From Prosthecobacter debontii (GTDB taxonomy: Bacteria; Verrucomicrobiota; Verrucomicrobiia; Verrucomicrobiales; Verrucomicrobiaceae), in contig NZ_FUYE01000016.1 in the NCBI RefSeq assembly GCF_900167535.1, forward strand, positions 62,001 through 126,000: a DNA stretch of 64,000 nucleotides, read 5' to 3'. The notes under the pieces are model-generated. The model was given only the letters and a program-made list of their open reading frames with translations, had not been told where the DNA came from and did not search any database. Positions 1 to 6,883 of the stretch are shown piece after piece (position 1 is the first letter of the stretch; every line of letters begins with the position of its first letter). Made by a program: the position numbers and the translations under genes.

Positions 1-1
1 C

Positions 2-250
2 TACGTCCTTTCCCCCCGCATCTTTGATCATCTGGAAAAGACCCCGAAAGGCAAGGGCGGCGAGCTGCAACTCACCGACGCCATGGCCTCCCTCATGCAG
101 GAGGAGACCCTCCACGGCCTCCGCTACGACGGCCAGCGCCACGACATCGGCAACAAGCTCGACTTCATCAAAGCCAACCTCCACTTCGGCCTCCAGCACC
201 CCGACATCGGGGAGGCGCTGAAGGCGTGGGTGAAGGAGTTGGCTCTTTGA
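2..250 (+). CDS. galU: UTP-glucose-1-phosphate uridylyltransferase, C-terminal part
   Basis: Only the last 82 codons are in the window; the gene begins upstream. The reading frame starts at base 2 and ends with TGA at 248-250. The translation begins YVLSPRIFDHLEKTP, then KGGELQLTDAM and later RHDIGNKLDFIKAN. This matches the C-terminal end of bacterial GalU, where the E-x-QLTDA segment lines the sugar-nucleotide pocket and the HD-x-GNK stretch follows. By family knowledge GalU makes UDP-glucose from UTP and glucose-1-phosphate in the cytoplasm for polysaccharide synthesis. A REP-like hairpin pair follows about 30 bp after the stop. The identification rests on the C-terminal third only but is quite specific. 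Confidence 0.88.
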   Translation, partial: YVLSPRIFDHLEKTPKGKGGELQLTDAMASLMQEETLHGLRYDGQRHDIGNKLDFIKANLHFGLQHPDIGEALKAWVKELAL

Positions 251-280
251 CCTGCCCGCGGGGTCTTGGGCATTCACCGT

Positions 281-354
281 TCGGAGCCCCGCCTTCAGGC
301 GGAATCTCGGGAGCTGGCTGAGGTCAAAGAGTCCGGCTCAAGCCGGGGCTCCGA
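281..354. repeat. REP-like inverted pair in the 251-613 gap
   Basis: The 11-bp arms TCGGAGCCCCG (281-291) and CGGGGCTCCGA (344-354) are perfect inverse complements. Inside are two smaller hairpins, GCCT-TC-AGGC (291-300) and CCGGCT-CA-AGCCGG (333-346). The same unit, CCGGCT-NN-AGCCGG followed by a CTCCGA core, recurs at 2280, 7851 and, less completely, at 5665. This resembles a REP/BIME element. I see no gene in the rest of the 251-613 gap. Confidence 0.6.
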
Positions 355-613
355 GCGGCGGAGGCAGAGCGAAGGGTAGGCCGGATGTGTTCGGTCGAGG
401 ACATGCAGCTGCATCGAGCGACTTTGCGACCGAACTATCCGGCTGTCTTTGGATACGGCAGTCGTGACAGTGAACGACACGTCTTCCGCAGCCGGATCGT
501 TTGGCCAAGGAATGGGCTGGTGTCACCAGATCATTTGCGCCAAACACGATTGTGCTTGGAGGACGTTGATGAGTCGGCACACCGTGGATGAGGCCCCCTA
601 TCCCCCGACGTGT

Positions 614-1057
614 ATGAAGACCTGGCCCAAAGTTCTCCTCGTTTTGGCACTCGTGGCGGTTGTCGGTTGGGCTGCGGGGCCGGTGGTGACACGCATCCTG
701 CATTTTCGGCCTCGGGCTTGCAATCTGAAGAGTCTGTCACCCGATGGCTCGGTGTGGGTGTATGGCCTGCCTTTCCAAGGCGTTGAGCCGCATCCGTTGG
801 ATCGTTGCCTCCGACTTTACATGCCAGAGCATGCCTGCTGCCAGACGACCATCCTCTGCGAGGGCGACATCCGCATCGTTTGGCTGAACGACCCTGATCG
901 GAGTTTTTCGGTGTTCAAGAGGGAGGAGCGGGTGATGACCTGGCGCACGGTGGGAGATGAGCCCAAATGCACCTTCGGCGCCCATCGGATCACCTATGAT
1001 CCCCATGAGCTATGGGCCCGCACGGGCCGTGCGGGCCCTGAACCGAGTCTGCCGTGA
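614..1057 (+). CDS. Hypothetical membrane-anchored or secreted protein
   Basis: This 147-residue protein is of no recognised family. An N-terminal hydrophobic stretch (residues about 5-25, LLVLALVAVVGWAAG) looks like a signal anchor or uncleaved signal peptide, with the rest predicted outside the cytoplasm. The remainder contains six cysteines and a charged, tryptophan-containing C-terminal half. The frame is open upstream to 449, but the ATG at 614 is preferred because it places the hydrophobic segment at the N terminus; the upstream extension has no membrane or signal character. It stands alone between a repeat-containing gap and a primase-like gene. The function is unknown and expression is unproven. 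Confidence 0.5.
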   Translation: MKTWPKVLLVLALVAVVGWAAGPVVTRILHFRPRACNLKSLSPDGSVWVYGLPFQGVEPHPLDRCLRLYMPEHACCQTTILCEGDIRIVWLNDPDRSFSVFKREERVMTWRTVGDEPKCTFGAHRITYDPHELWARTGRAGPEPSLP

Positions 1058-1151
1058 ATCGGTGTTTAAAACTCAATGATTCACTAAAAACGCAAATAAT
1101 CACATTTCGGGTTTGATTTCTGGTTAGCCTGTTCCATGAAGGCAGGCAGGT

Positions 1152-2225
1152 ATGCAAAACGATTTGCGGTTACTGAAAGACAAGCTGCTCATCCCTGAGG
1201 TGTGGCAGAGACTCGGCCTCCAAGGCTCCCCGGGAAAAGCTTGCCGATCCCCGTTCAGGCAGGATCGACACCCCTCCTTCTCCATCCATGAGGCGGGCCG
1301 CCGCTGGAAGGATCACGGCACGGGGCAGAGCGGGGATGTCATCGACTTCATCGCCGCGGCGTGTCAGGTGGACAATGCCGAGGCCACGCGGCGTTTCCTG
1401 GCGCTGGCCGGGGTGCAGCCTCAGCCCAGTGGCTCGACATCCCAATCCTGCGCGACGAAGGCCCACCGTGGCGGTCGTCCGGTGAGCCTCAAGAGCCAGC
1501 GCCCCAATTCAACGCCAACCCCAAGTCCCGGCCCAGGCCCAGGCCCAGGCAATCCCGGCACGGTTTTGCATCGCGGTTCCGCCGCCAATGTGGAGGCCGT
1601 GGCCCGCTCACGCGGCCTCGATCCTGCCGCGGTCGCCCTGGCGCGAGGGCTGGGCACGCTGGCCTTTGCCGAGATCTGCGGCAGCCCCTGCTGGCTGCTG
1701 GGGGACGGTGCGCAGCGCATCGTCGAGGCTCGGCGTATGGATGGTCTGCCCTTCCCCGAGTATGCGGGGCTAGGCGAGCGCAAGGCGCACACGCTGCGCG
1801 GGAGCCACAAGGACTGGCCGGTGGGCGCGGCGGTGCTGAAGGACCTGCCCCACATCCGCGCCCTCATGCTGGTGGAGGGCGGGCCGGATTACCTGGCTGC
1901 GCTGCATTTCATTCTGAGGGCCGAGGCCTGGGATGTGCTGCCCATCGCCATGCTGGGGCGCAGTGCAGGCAGCCGCATCGCCCCCGAGGCGCTGGACCTC
2001 ATCGGCGGACGCCCCGTGCGCATCTATCCGCATCAGGATGCCGATGGCGGCGGACTGGCCAGTGCCAAGACCTGGGCCGACCAACTCCACGCCCATGGCA
2101 GCGCGGTTCAGATCTTTCAGCTCTGCGAACTTCACCGTCAGGATGGCCGCCCGATCAAAGACCTGAACGACGCGGTGGAACTGGACTCGACCGAGCACCT
2201 GCATCTTCAAAAACTCACCCCCTAA
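1152..2225 (+). CDS. Primase-like protein with degenerate CHC2 finger and Toprim domain
   Basis: The 357-residue protein has an N-terminal CHC2-like region (residues 30-70: C31, then PFRQD, PSFSI, and WKDHGTGQSGDVIDF) and a C-terminal Toprim domain (VEGGPDYLAA at 241-250 with E242; DAD at 296-298). In canonical primase fingers four Cys/His residues bind zinc. Here only C31 is in place and the C-x-C side is replaced by KDHG, as in primases of mobilizable elements that carry a W-x-DHG-x-G variant. A Pro/Gly linker encoded by three GGCCCA hexamers (about 1530-1550) separates the domains. A RepA-like ATPase gene follows after a 160-bp repeat-bearing gap, suggesting a primase-helicase replication pair of mobile origin. 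No integrase or origin was recognised beside it. Confidence 0.75.
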   Translation: MQNDLRLLKDKLLIPEVWQRLGLQGSPGKACRSPFRQDRHPSFSIHEAGRRWKDHGTGQSGDVIDFIAAACQVDNAEATRRFLALAGVQPQPSGSTSQSCATKAHRGGRPVSLKSQRPNSTPTPSPGPGPGPGNPGTVLHRGSAANVEAVARSRGLDPAAVALARGLGTLAFAEICGSPCWLLGDGAQRIVEARRMDGLPFPEYAGLGERKAHTLRGSHKDWPVGAAVLKDLPHIRALMLVEGGPDYLAALHFILRAEAWDVLPIAMLGRSAGSRIAPEALDLIGGRPVRIYPHQDADGGGLASAKTWADQLHAHGSAVQIFQLCELHRQDGRPIKDLNDAVELDSTEHLHLQKLTP

Positions 2226-2248
2226 CAAATTTTGATATCAAATAAACG

Positions 2249-2303
2249 CGGGCGAAAAGCCCAGACTCCCCAAACCCTACCGGCTGAAGCCGGGACTCCG
2301 AAC
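2249..2303. repeat. REP-like unit, one good and one degenerate copy
   Basis: CCGGCT-GA-AGCCGG begins at 2280 and is followed by GACTCCGAAC, the same layout as the hairpin at 333-354. A weaker copy (GGGC-GAAAA-GCCC then AGACTCC) precedes it from 2249. The pair lies in the gap between the primase-like and RepA-like genes. It could act in mRNA stability, but no T-tract is present, so it is not a clear terminator. Confidence 0.55.
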
Positions 2304-2385
2304 CCGTGACTCGGTCCAATGACCCCACCTTCGGGAAACCAAGAACCAACAACAACGAACCAAGAACGAACACCCACACCCTCCC

Positions 2386-3492
2386 ATGACCCCGGAAGAA
2401 CGCATCATCACCTACATCCCTGAGCCTGTCACCGAGACCCTCAGCGCCCCATCGGCTGAGGTTCAAGAGGAGCCACCACCGCCGCGCATCACCTTCGAGC
2501 CGCCTTCGTTTTACCTGAATTACGTCGTGCCGCCCGATGCTCTGCTCATCGGGGAGCATCACTTCGTCCGGGGAGACATCACCGTCATCGGCGGCGTGCC
2601 TGGCTGTGGGAAATCTCGCCTGCTCACCTCCCTCGCCATCGCCGGGAAGCTCGGCCCAGGACACGAATGGATGGGCCTCTCCGTCAATGCCCATTTCAAG
2701 ACCGCCATCATCCAGAATGAAAACGGCCTCGTGCGCGTCCGCAATGAATTGCGCGCCATCCAGGTGCAGGGGCATGATCTGGATGACTGGTTGCACATCA
2801 CCCCGCCACCGCCCTTTGGCATCGGCTTTACCGACCCTGTTTTCCGCGAGGAACTGCAAGTCTGGCTCCAGCAGATCCAGCCCGGCATCCTGGCCATTGA
2901 TCCCTGGAACCGCTGTGTGGACGATGATAAGGCCAGGGACTACCGGGCCGTCATCGAGGCCATCCACTCCGTCATCCCCGCCGAGATCCCCAAGCCCGCC
3001 ATCGTCATCGTCCATCACCTGCGCAAGCAAAGCCTCGGTGACCCGCGCCGTCGTGGGCGTGACCTGCTCAATGAACTCTCCGGCAGCTACATCATCGGCA
3101 GCGCCTGCCGCGCCGCCTTTGTCCTGGAGCCCGTCACCGCCCAGGGCAGCGATGACCGCCTCCTCTTCACCTGCGCGAAGAACAACGACGGCCCCATGGG
3201 CGAGCCCACCGTCTGGCACCGTCGCGATGGCCTCTTCGCCCGCTGCACAGACTTCGATTGGGATGAGTGGGAGAATGGTGGGCCTAACAAACGACGTGCC
3301 ATCGACCTCGAAGACCTAGCCGCCGTCTTTGAGGACGGAGATAAAACGATGTCGCGAAAAGAGGCTGCGCTTGCCCTTCAAAGCCATTGCCCCGCTTCCG
3401 CCCGAAGCTCCGTTTATGAAGCCCTCCGGACGGACGGGCGCTTCAGCCGCCACCTTTCGGAGGTTAGCGGATTCCTGATCTTCCGTCCGTGA
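2386..3492 (+). CDS. RepA/RecA-fold ATPase (AAA_25-like)
   Basis: The 368-residue protein has a Walker A motif GGVPGCGKS (residues 69-77), a Walker B-like strand ILAID (168-172) and the IVIVHHLRK segment (about 207-215) typical of RepA-type hexameric helicases and related RecA-fold ATPases. The C-terminal 60 residues (after KRRAIDLEDL) look like a winged-helix domain. RepA-type proteins unwind DNA at plasmid or phage origins, and pairing with the preceding Toprim protein fits a replication module. The ATG at 2386 is the only sensible start. A complete replicon is not visible (no iterons, Rep initiator or recombinase), so this may be a domesticated or remnant element. The exact biochemical role is inference. 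Confidence 0.75.
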   Translation: MTPEERIITYIPEPVTETLSAPSAEVQEEPPPPRITFEPPSFYLNYVVPPDALLIGEHHFVRGDITVIGGVPGCGKSRLLTSLAIAGKLGPGHEWMGLSVNAHFKTAIIQNENGLVRVRNELRAIQVQGHDLDDWLHITPPPPFGIGFTDPVFREELQVWLQQIQPGILAIDPWNRCVDDDKARDYRAVIEAIHSVIPAEIPKPAIVIVHHLRKQSLGDPRRRGRDLLNELSGSYIIGSACRAAFVLEPVTAQGSDDRLLFTCAKNNDGPMGEPTVWHRRDGLFARCTDFDWDEWENGGPNKRRAIDLEDLAAVFEDGDKTMSRKEAALALQSHCPASARSSVYEALRTDGRFSRHLSEVSGFLIFRP

Positions 3493-3528
3493 ATGAAAGC
3501 GTGGCAGCGGTGCAGGGCTGACTCGGCA

Positions 3529-3580
3529 GTCCAGAAGTCAGTCCTGGAAAAATCCGGGATTGGCCGGACTGGACTGGAAT
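3529..3580 (-). terminator. Terminator-like 52-bp repeat, copy A
   Basis: Read on the minus strand this lies 4 bp after the HNH stop codon and contains a GC stem (TCCGG / CCGGA) followed by TTTTTCC, so it fits an intrinsic terminator. It matches the inverse complement of 5211-5262 at 49 of 52 positions; the three differences sit together at the hairpin loop (3558-3560). See copy B for the intact 7-bp stem. Confidence 0.6.
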
Positions 3581-3584
3581 GAAA

Positions 3585-4294
3585 TCAGATCAAAGTCGCC
3601 CGAGCTTCCTCAAGTGTCATCCATCGGCCGGTATGAGCGATCAGGCGGTGTAATAGTCGGTGGCAGTTCGCACATAGTAAAGCCACATCCTGCAAGCTGG
3701 ATACACGCTCGCCTGTGAACAAAGGATTTAAATGATGGGCTTCAAAAATCGCATCTTCATAGGACTCATTGGCCGACTTTGCCACGACTTGACAGATATC
3801 GCAGCTTAACGCTCCTTTACTGCGCCTGTGCTTCAGCAATCGGCTTCGGAGTCTAGGATCTCGTTCACGTCGTTTGTGCAGTTCTGTGACCAGTCGTCCC
3901 TCCCTAAACTGGTCATCTTCCACCTCAAGGCGCAGTTTATCCAAGGAGTCTAAAGCCCGGTGAATCAAGTCGGCCTGATACCGAAGTTCGTCAGCATTTT
4001 CTCCCAACTCCTCCCATATCTGACGATCCATATTCGACACATGCGCCAAGCCCTTTCCAGTCGCCACATTTCTGAAGTTTTGTATTTTAAAGGCGACGCC
4101 TGAAGGATTTCGAAACGAGGGTTTTCGGGCTGCCAGGGCATGGTATGGCAGCCGTCTTAGGTCCTCTGATAGCTTTTGAACAAGGGGGTGCTTTGAAGAC
4201 ACTCCCTCTCCCCGAGTTGAACATAGAGGGCCAAAGCGAGAATGGTCTCCTCGCGAGTCCAATCGGGGTTGCCATGTCCATTGGTTTTTGCCAT
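3585..4294 (-). pseudogene. HNH endonuclease (McrA-like) with apparent frameshift near the start
   Basis: The C-terminal half carries a clear HNH nuclease core: CDICQ, then FEAHHLNPL, then LLCANCHRLLH, two Cys pairs for structural zinc around the catalytic histidines. The natural family N terminus (MAKTNGHGNPDWTREET, then ILALALYVQLGE) is encoded from an ATG at 4294 but in a different frame. That frame must shift near 4203-4213 (a CCCTCTCCCC tract on the plus strand) to join SSKHPLVQKLSEDL and the rest. In relatives these two parts are contiguous (W-T-R-x-E, LALxLY, then SxxHPxV-x-LS). The main frame can be extended to 4331, but that extension has no family similarity. The shift could be a true mutation, a base-calling error in the G/A run, or recoding. 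Such nucleases usually cut DNA, sometimes methylated DNA; the substrate here is unknown. Confidence 0.8.
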
Positions 4295-4340
4295 GCGTAA
4301 ATGATTCACTGTAGAAAATGCTGAAGGTCAAGCCTGTCCA

Positions 4341-4370
4341 GTCCGATCAATGACCGGACTTTTATCGGAC
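4341..4370. repeat. Inverted repeat in the divergent HNH/membrane gene promoter region
   Basis: GTCCGAT (4341-4347) and ATCGGAC (4364-4370) form a perfect 7-bp inverted repeat with a 16-nt spacer that itself contains CCGGAC. It lies in the 244-bp gap between two divergent genes, so it could be an operator. A run of nine G residues (4455-4463) closer to the plus-strand gene is a slippage-prone tract. No convincing -35/-10 pair was assigned. Confidence 0.4.
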
Positions 4371-4538
4371 TCGGAATTCGGACAACCCCCAGCCAGCTTT
4401 CTGACCCATCAATCGGCGATAGCAAACTCGCACGCTCCGTTTGCACACCCGTCGGGGGGGGGAACCGGACTGGGAAAAAATAGAGGCCTTGGAGAGTTGA
4501 ATCTCGACATCGGAAGCCGGGGGAAATAGAACAGGCCC

Positions 4539-5198
4539 ATGCGTGTGAAATGGACTGTGGGGAGGATCATTCTGGCTGTCCTGGCTGTTGGCTTTCTAGG
4601 CATCGGGTTGACCTCGTTATGGCTGGGTTTTCAAAACGACCGCGATTTTGAAACCTGGGGAAACCACCTTCTAATGGAAGGCCCAGTGGATCTCTCGGAG
4701 CCTGGAGAGTTTACCTTCTCCTGCGTGCAGCTCAGCAAGATTCCCCACTCCGCTCAACTGCGGTTAAAGCTGCCCGAAGAGTTTCAGGAAAAAGATCGCG
4801 AAGAACTGATGGAGATGATGGCACCTTTAGAGGCCACCTTAACCGTCGGGCCGGAGGTGGAACTCAATATGCCCCTCTTACTTAAACATCGGACCTTGAG
4901 AGACAAACAGGTGCCGCTTTTTCGAATCCCTTTGTTAGGCAAGGGAACCCATGAGGCTAAACTGAAAGTCGAGCACGGCGTGCCTGCCCTGAAAGGTGTG
5001 CCCCAGAGGATCGAAGGGCGTTACCGTCTATGTGGCTGCGAACAGCTGGTGGGGGTAGTTGGCAAAGTGTTGGGAACGGTCTTGATCCTTCTGGGCCTTC
5101 CCTTCGCCATTCCGCTGGTGTGCGGCATTCTCCGGGAAAGGAAAGTCACGGTCACTGCTGATCCCACTCGGCCAGGAAAGACCGACGAGCCATCCTAG
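4539..5198 (+). CDS. Hypothetical protein with two transmembrane segments
   Basis: The 219-residue protein has an N-terminal membrane helix (about residues 9-30, IILAVLAVGFLGIGLTSLWL), an extracytoplasmic-type middle of about 140 residues, and a second helix near residues 175-197 (VLGTVLILLGLPFAIPLVCG) with a short basic tail. No family was recognised. It is divergent from the HNH gene, and its stop is followed after 12 bp by the same 52-bp terminator repeat found after that gene, so the two genes form one symmetrical unit of about 1.7 kb. A toxin/antitoxin, immunity or membrane-effector role would be speculation. The start is the first ATG of the frame after a G-rich leader. Confidence 0.6.
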   Translation: MRVKWTVGRIILAVLAVGFLGIGLTSLWLGFQNDRDFETWGNHLLMEGPVDLSEPGEFTFSCVQLSKIPHSAQLRLKLPEEFQEKDREELMEMMAPLEATLTVGPEVELNMPLLLKHRTLRDKQVPLFRIPLLGKGTHEAKLKVEHGVPALKGVPQRIEGRYRLCGCEQLVGVVGKVLGTVLILLGLPFAIPLVCGILRERKVTVTADPTRPGKTDEPS

Positions 5199-5210
5199 TT
5201 CCAGTTTTCC

Positions 5211-5262
5211 ATTCCAGTCCAGTCCGGCCAGGGCCGGATTTTTCCAGGACTGACTTCTGGAC
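5211..5262 (+). terminator. Terminator-like 52-bp repeat, copy B
   Basis: The hairpin TCCGGCC-AG-GGCCGGA is followed directly by TTTTTCC, a textbook intrinsic terminator 12 bp after the stop of the two-TM protein gene. The full 52 bp recurs in inverse orientation at 3529-3580 with only three mismatches. The identity extends well beyond the hairpin (CCAGGACTGACTTCTGG), so the copies share recent ancestry and do not merely share function. Confidence 0.7.
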
Positions 5263-5385
5263 AAGCGTCCTGAGCGACGACGCGAACCGGGCCACTGACG
5301 CCGGGCTCGCTTTGGTCTGGACTCCTTTTCGCCAGCGTGTCAGACTCTGGGGGATGAAGGGCGCAAATTAACCGCAAATCCAACC

Positions 5386-5559
5386 ATGAAATCGTTCTTC
5401 TTTTGGCTCAGTGTCGCTCTGGGGATAGGGGCCTTGATGGGGTCCATCTTGCGTCCAGGTGTCTTGGAGATTGTGATCGTCATCGCCGCTTTGAATGGCC
5501 TTTTTTATGGTCTCCGAAGCTTCAAAAGCCGCAAGGCCGATCCCAAGGTGAGCTGCTGA
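5386..5559 (+). CDS. Small membrane protein, 57 residues
   Basis: This short frame (ATG at 5386, TGA at 5557) encodes MKSFFFWLSVALGIGALMG at the N terminus, then a second hydrophobic stretch (VLEIVIVIAALNGLFYGL) and a basic, lysine/arginine-rich tail. It looks like a two-helix small membrane protein. No family was recognised. It has no obvious operon partner. A Shine-Dalgarno sequence is not evident, so the call rests on the hydrophobic pattern and a clean start and stop. Confidence 0.4.
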   Translation: MKSFFFWLSVALGIGALMGSILRPGVLEIVIVIAALNGLFYGLRSFKSRKADPKVSC

Positions 5560-5664
5560 AGTTGGGGCCATCGTCTCACTTGCGAAGTGGGTGAAACGAT
5601 GACGTGAAGATGGGGGTGGCCCGAGGTCCATCCATCTCCGGTTGCGTCATGAGGCTTGGATGAG

Positions 5665-5685
5665 TTTGAAGCCGGGGCTCCGAGC
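5665..5685. repeat. Partial REP-like unit
   Basis: TTTGAAGCCGGGGCTCCGAGC matches the right half of the repeat at 340-355, but the left CCGGCT arm is missing. Apart from this unit I see nothing in the 5560-5834 gap. Confidence 0.45.
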
Positions 5686-5834
5686 CATGCCAGCGGCGTG
5701 GTGGACGCTTTTGCTCTATTGGCTAGCGCGTGGGTCGGTTTCCGTTTTGATAGGAATCACGAATGGCGGTCTGACCCATTCGTGGAGCTTGACTGTTCGC
5801 CCAAACCACAGAGTCTAGCCAGTCATTGATCCCC

Positions 5835-6077
5835 ATGAAATCCTGCACCGCGAAGAAGGCTGCCATCCTGAGTTTGATCTTCGGTGGATTGGTCATTGCC
5901 ATCGGGATGTATGTCACCGACGTGCATCTCGCGGGAAGAATCACACCCGCTCAGGATGAGGAAATCAGCGGATTGTTCGGTAATCTCCTGGGGATCGGAC
6001 TCGTGGCGATTTGGGTGCCGTTTTTTTTACGCTGGATGACGGGCATCCGGGATCGGTTGCTCAAGAACCCGAAGTGA
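5835..6077 (+). CDS. Small two-TM membrane protein, 80 residues
   Basis: The protein has two predicted membrane helices, AAILSLIFGGLVIAIGMYV near the N terminus and LLGIGLVAIWVPFFL near the C terminus, joined by an acidic loop (PAQDEEISG). The ATG at 5835 is chosen over an in-frame TTG at 5826. No family was recognised and it stands alone, 12 bp from the end of the convergent CDP-alcohol phosphatidyltransferase gene. Function unknown. Confidence 0.5.
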   Translation: MKSCTAKKAAILSLIFGGLVIAIGMYVTDVHLAGRITPAQDEEISGLFGNLLGIGLVAIWVPFFLRWMTGIRDRLLKNPK

Positions 6078-6089
6078 AAACAGCCTCTT

Positions 6090-6812
6090 TTACCTGCCTG
6101 CCTGCAAGCCCCTGACGATGAGGTTTAACCGGCGGGCAAAGGTGATGAGGGAGCCGATGAGGATGACGACCAAGGCCCAGTAGATGGCCACGGGCTCGCG
6201 ACTGGCGAGGCTCTCGCCCAGGGCGATGAGGCTGCCGAGGGTGAGGACGGCCATGCGGTGTTGTTTGGCCATGGGGCCCATGAAGCTCTGCTGGCCGGTG
6301 AGGGTGCCCTGGAGGAGGCGGACGTAGGCGGTGGCCATGGCGAGGACGGCGCAGGACCAGCCGAGGGGGAGGGCCTCGAAGAGCTTGATGACGCCGGGCT
6401 CGATGCGGGTGCTGTAGCCGGCACCGACGAGGATGAGCACATCGGCGATGCGGTCAGGCACTTCGTTGTAGATGGGGCCGGTGGCGGAGGCCTTGCCTCC
6501 TTCCACCGCCACCATGCCATCCATGAGGTTGCACAGGAGGCGGAACTGGATGCCGGCGGCGGCTCCGAACCAGAGCAGGGCATTGCCCAGAGGGGTGGTG
6601 GCGTCGGTGACGAACAAAAAGCATGTCATGGCCCCGGCGGCAAAGAGGATGCTGAGCACGGAGATGGCATTGGGTGAGATGCCGGAGGCGATGAGGGCGC
6701 GGGAGAGCAGGCGGGCCCATCCGGTCTGGCGGGACTTCAGCTCGCGGCGGGGGCCGTGTTTGGCGTCGGCCTCGGGGGTAGGGGCTGGGGCGGAGTCGGG
6801 TGAAGAGGCCAT
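6090..6812 (-). CDS. CDP-alcohol phosphatidyltransferase family membrane protein, variant motif
   Basis: The 240-residue multi-helix protein is of the CDP-alcohol phosphatidyltransferase fold, which transfers a phosphatidyl or related phospho-alcohol group inside the membrane. The signature is normally D-x2-DG-x2-AR-x8-G-x3-D-x3-D. Here it reads NLMDGMVAVEGG, then TGPIYNEVPDRIAD. The spacing is kept, but the first Asp is Asn, the Arg is Val and the third Asp is Asn. The start at 6812 (MASSPDSAP) is preferred over 6857 because the longer form adds only a non-conserved leader. The gene is divergent from an AraC regulator with 71 bp between starts, so it may be its target. Substrate unknown; the altered acidic residues make classical chemistry uncertain. 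Confidence 0.75.
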   Translation of the reverse strand: MASSPDSAPAPTPEADAKHGPRRELKSRQTGWARLLSRALIASGISPNAISVLSILFAAGAMTCFLFVTDATTPLGNALLWFGAAAGIQFRLLCNLMDGMVAVEGGKASATGPIYNEVPDRIADVLILVGAGYSTRIEPGVIKLFEALPLGWSCAVLAMATAYVRLLQGTLTGQQSFMGPMAKQHRMAVLTLGSLIALGESLASREPVAIYWALVVILIGSLITFARRLNLIVRGLQAGR

Positions 6813-6883
6813 AAAAGGAGATTTGTCACAGAGAATACCCATCGGCGAGACGTTCAAGGGGGACGTTTGTTTACGATGCTATC

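Noticed and set aside
1530-1550. GGCCCA triplicate as a possible short repeat element
   Set aside because: It encodes a Pro/Gly linker in frame and is too short for a CRISPR or VNTR call.
2215-3219. Minus-strand 334-codon frame across the RepA-like gene
   Set aside because: The Walker motifs and winged-helix region are on the plus strand; the antisense product is acidic and Asp/Gly-rich with no family features.
3529-5262. Inverted repeats as ends of a transposon
   Set aside because: No transposase or target-site duplication is visible, and each copy reads as a terminator just after a gene. Kept as a finding but not called a mobile element.
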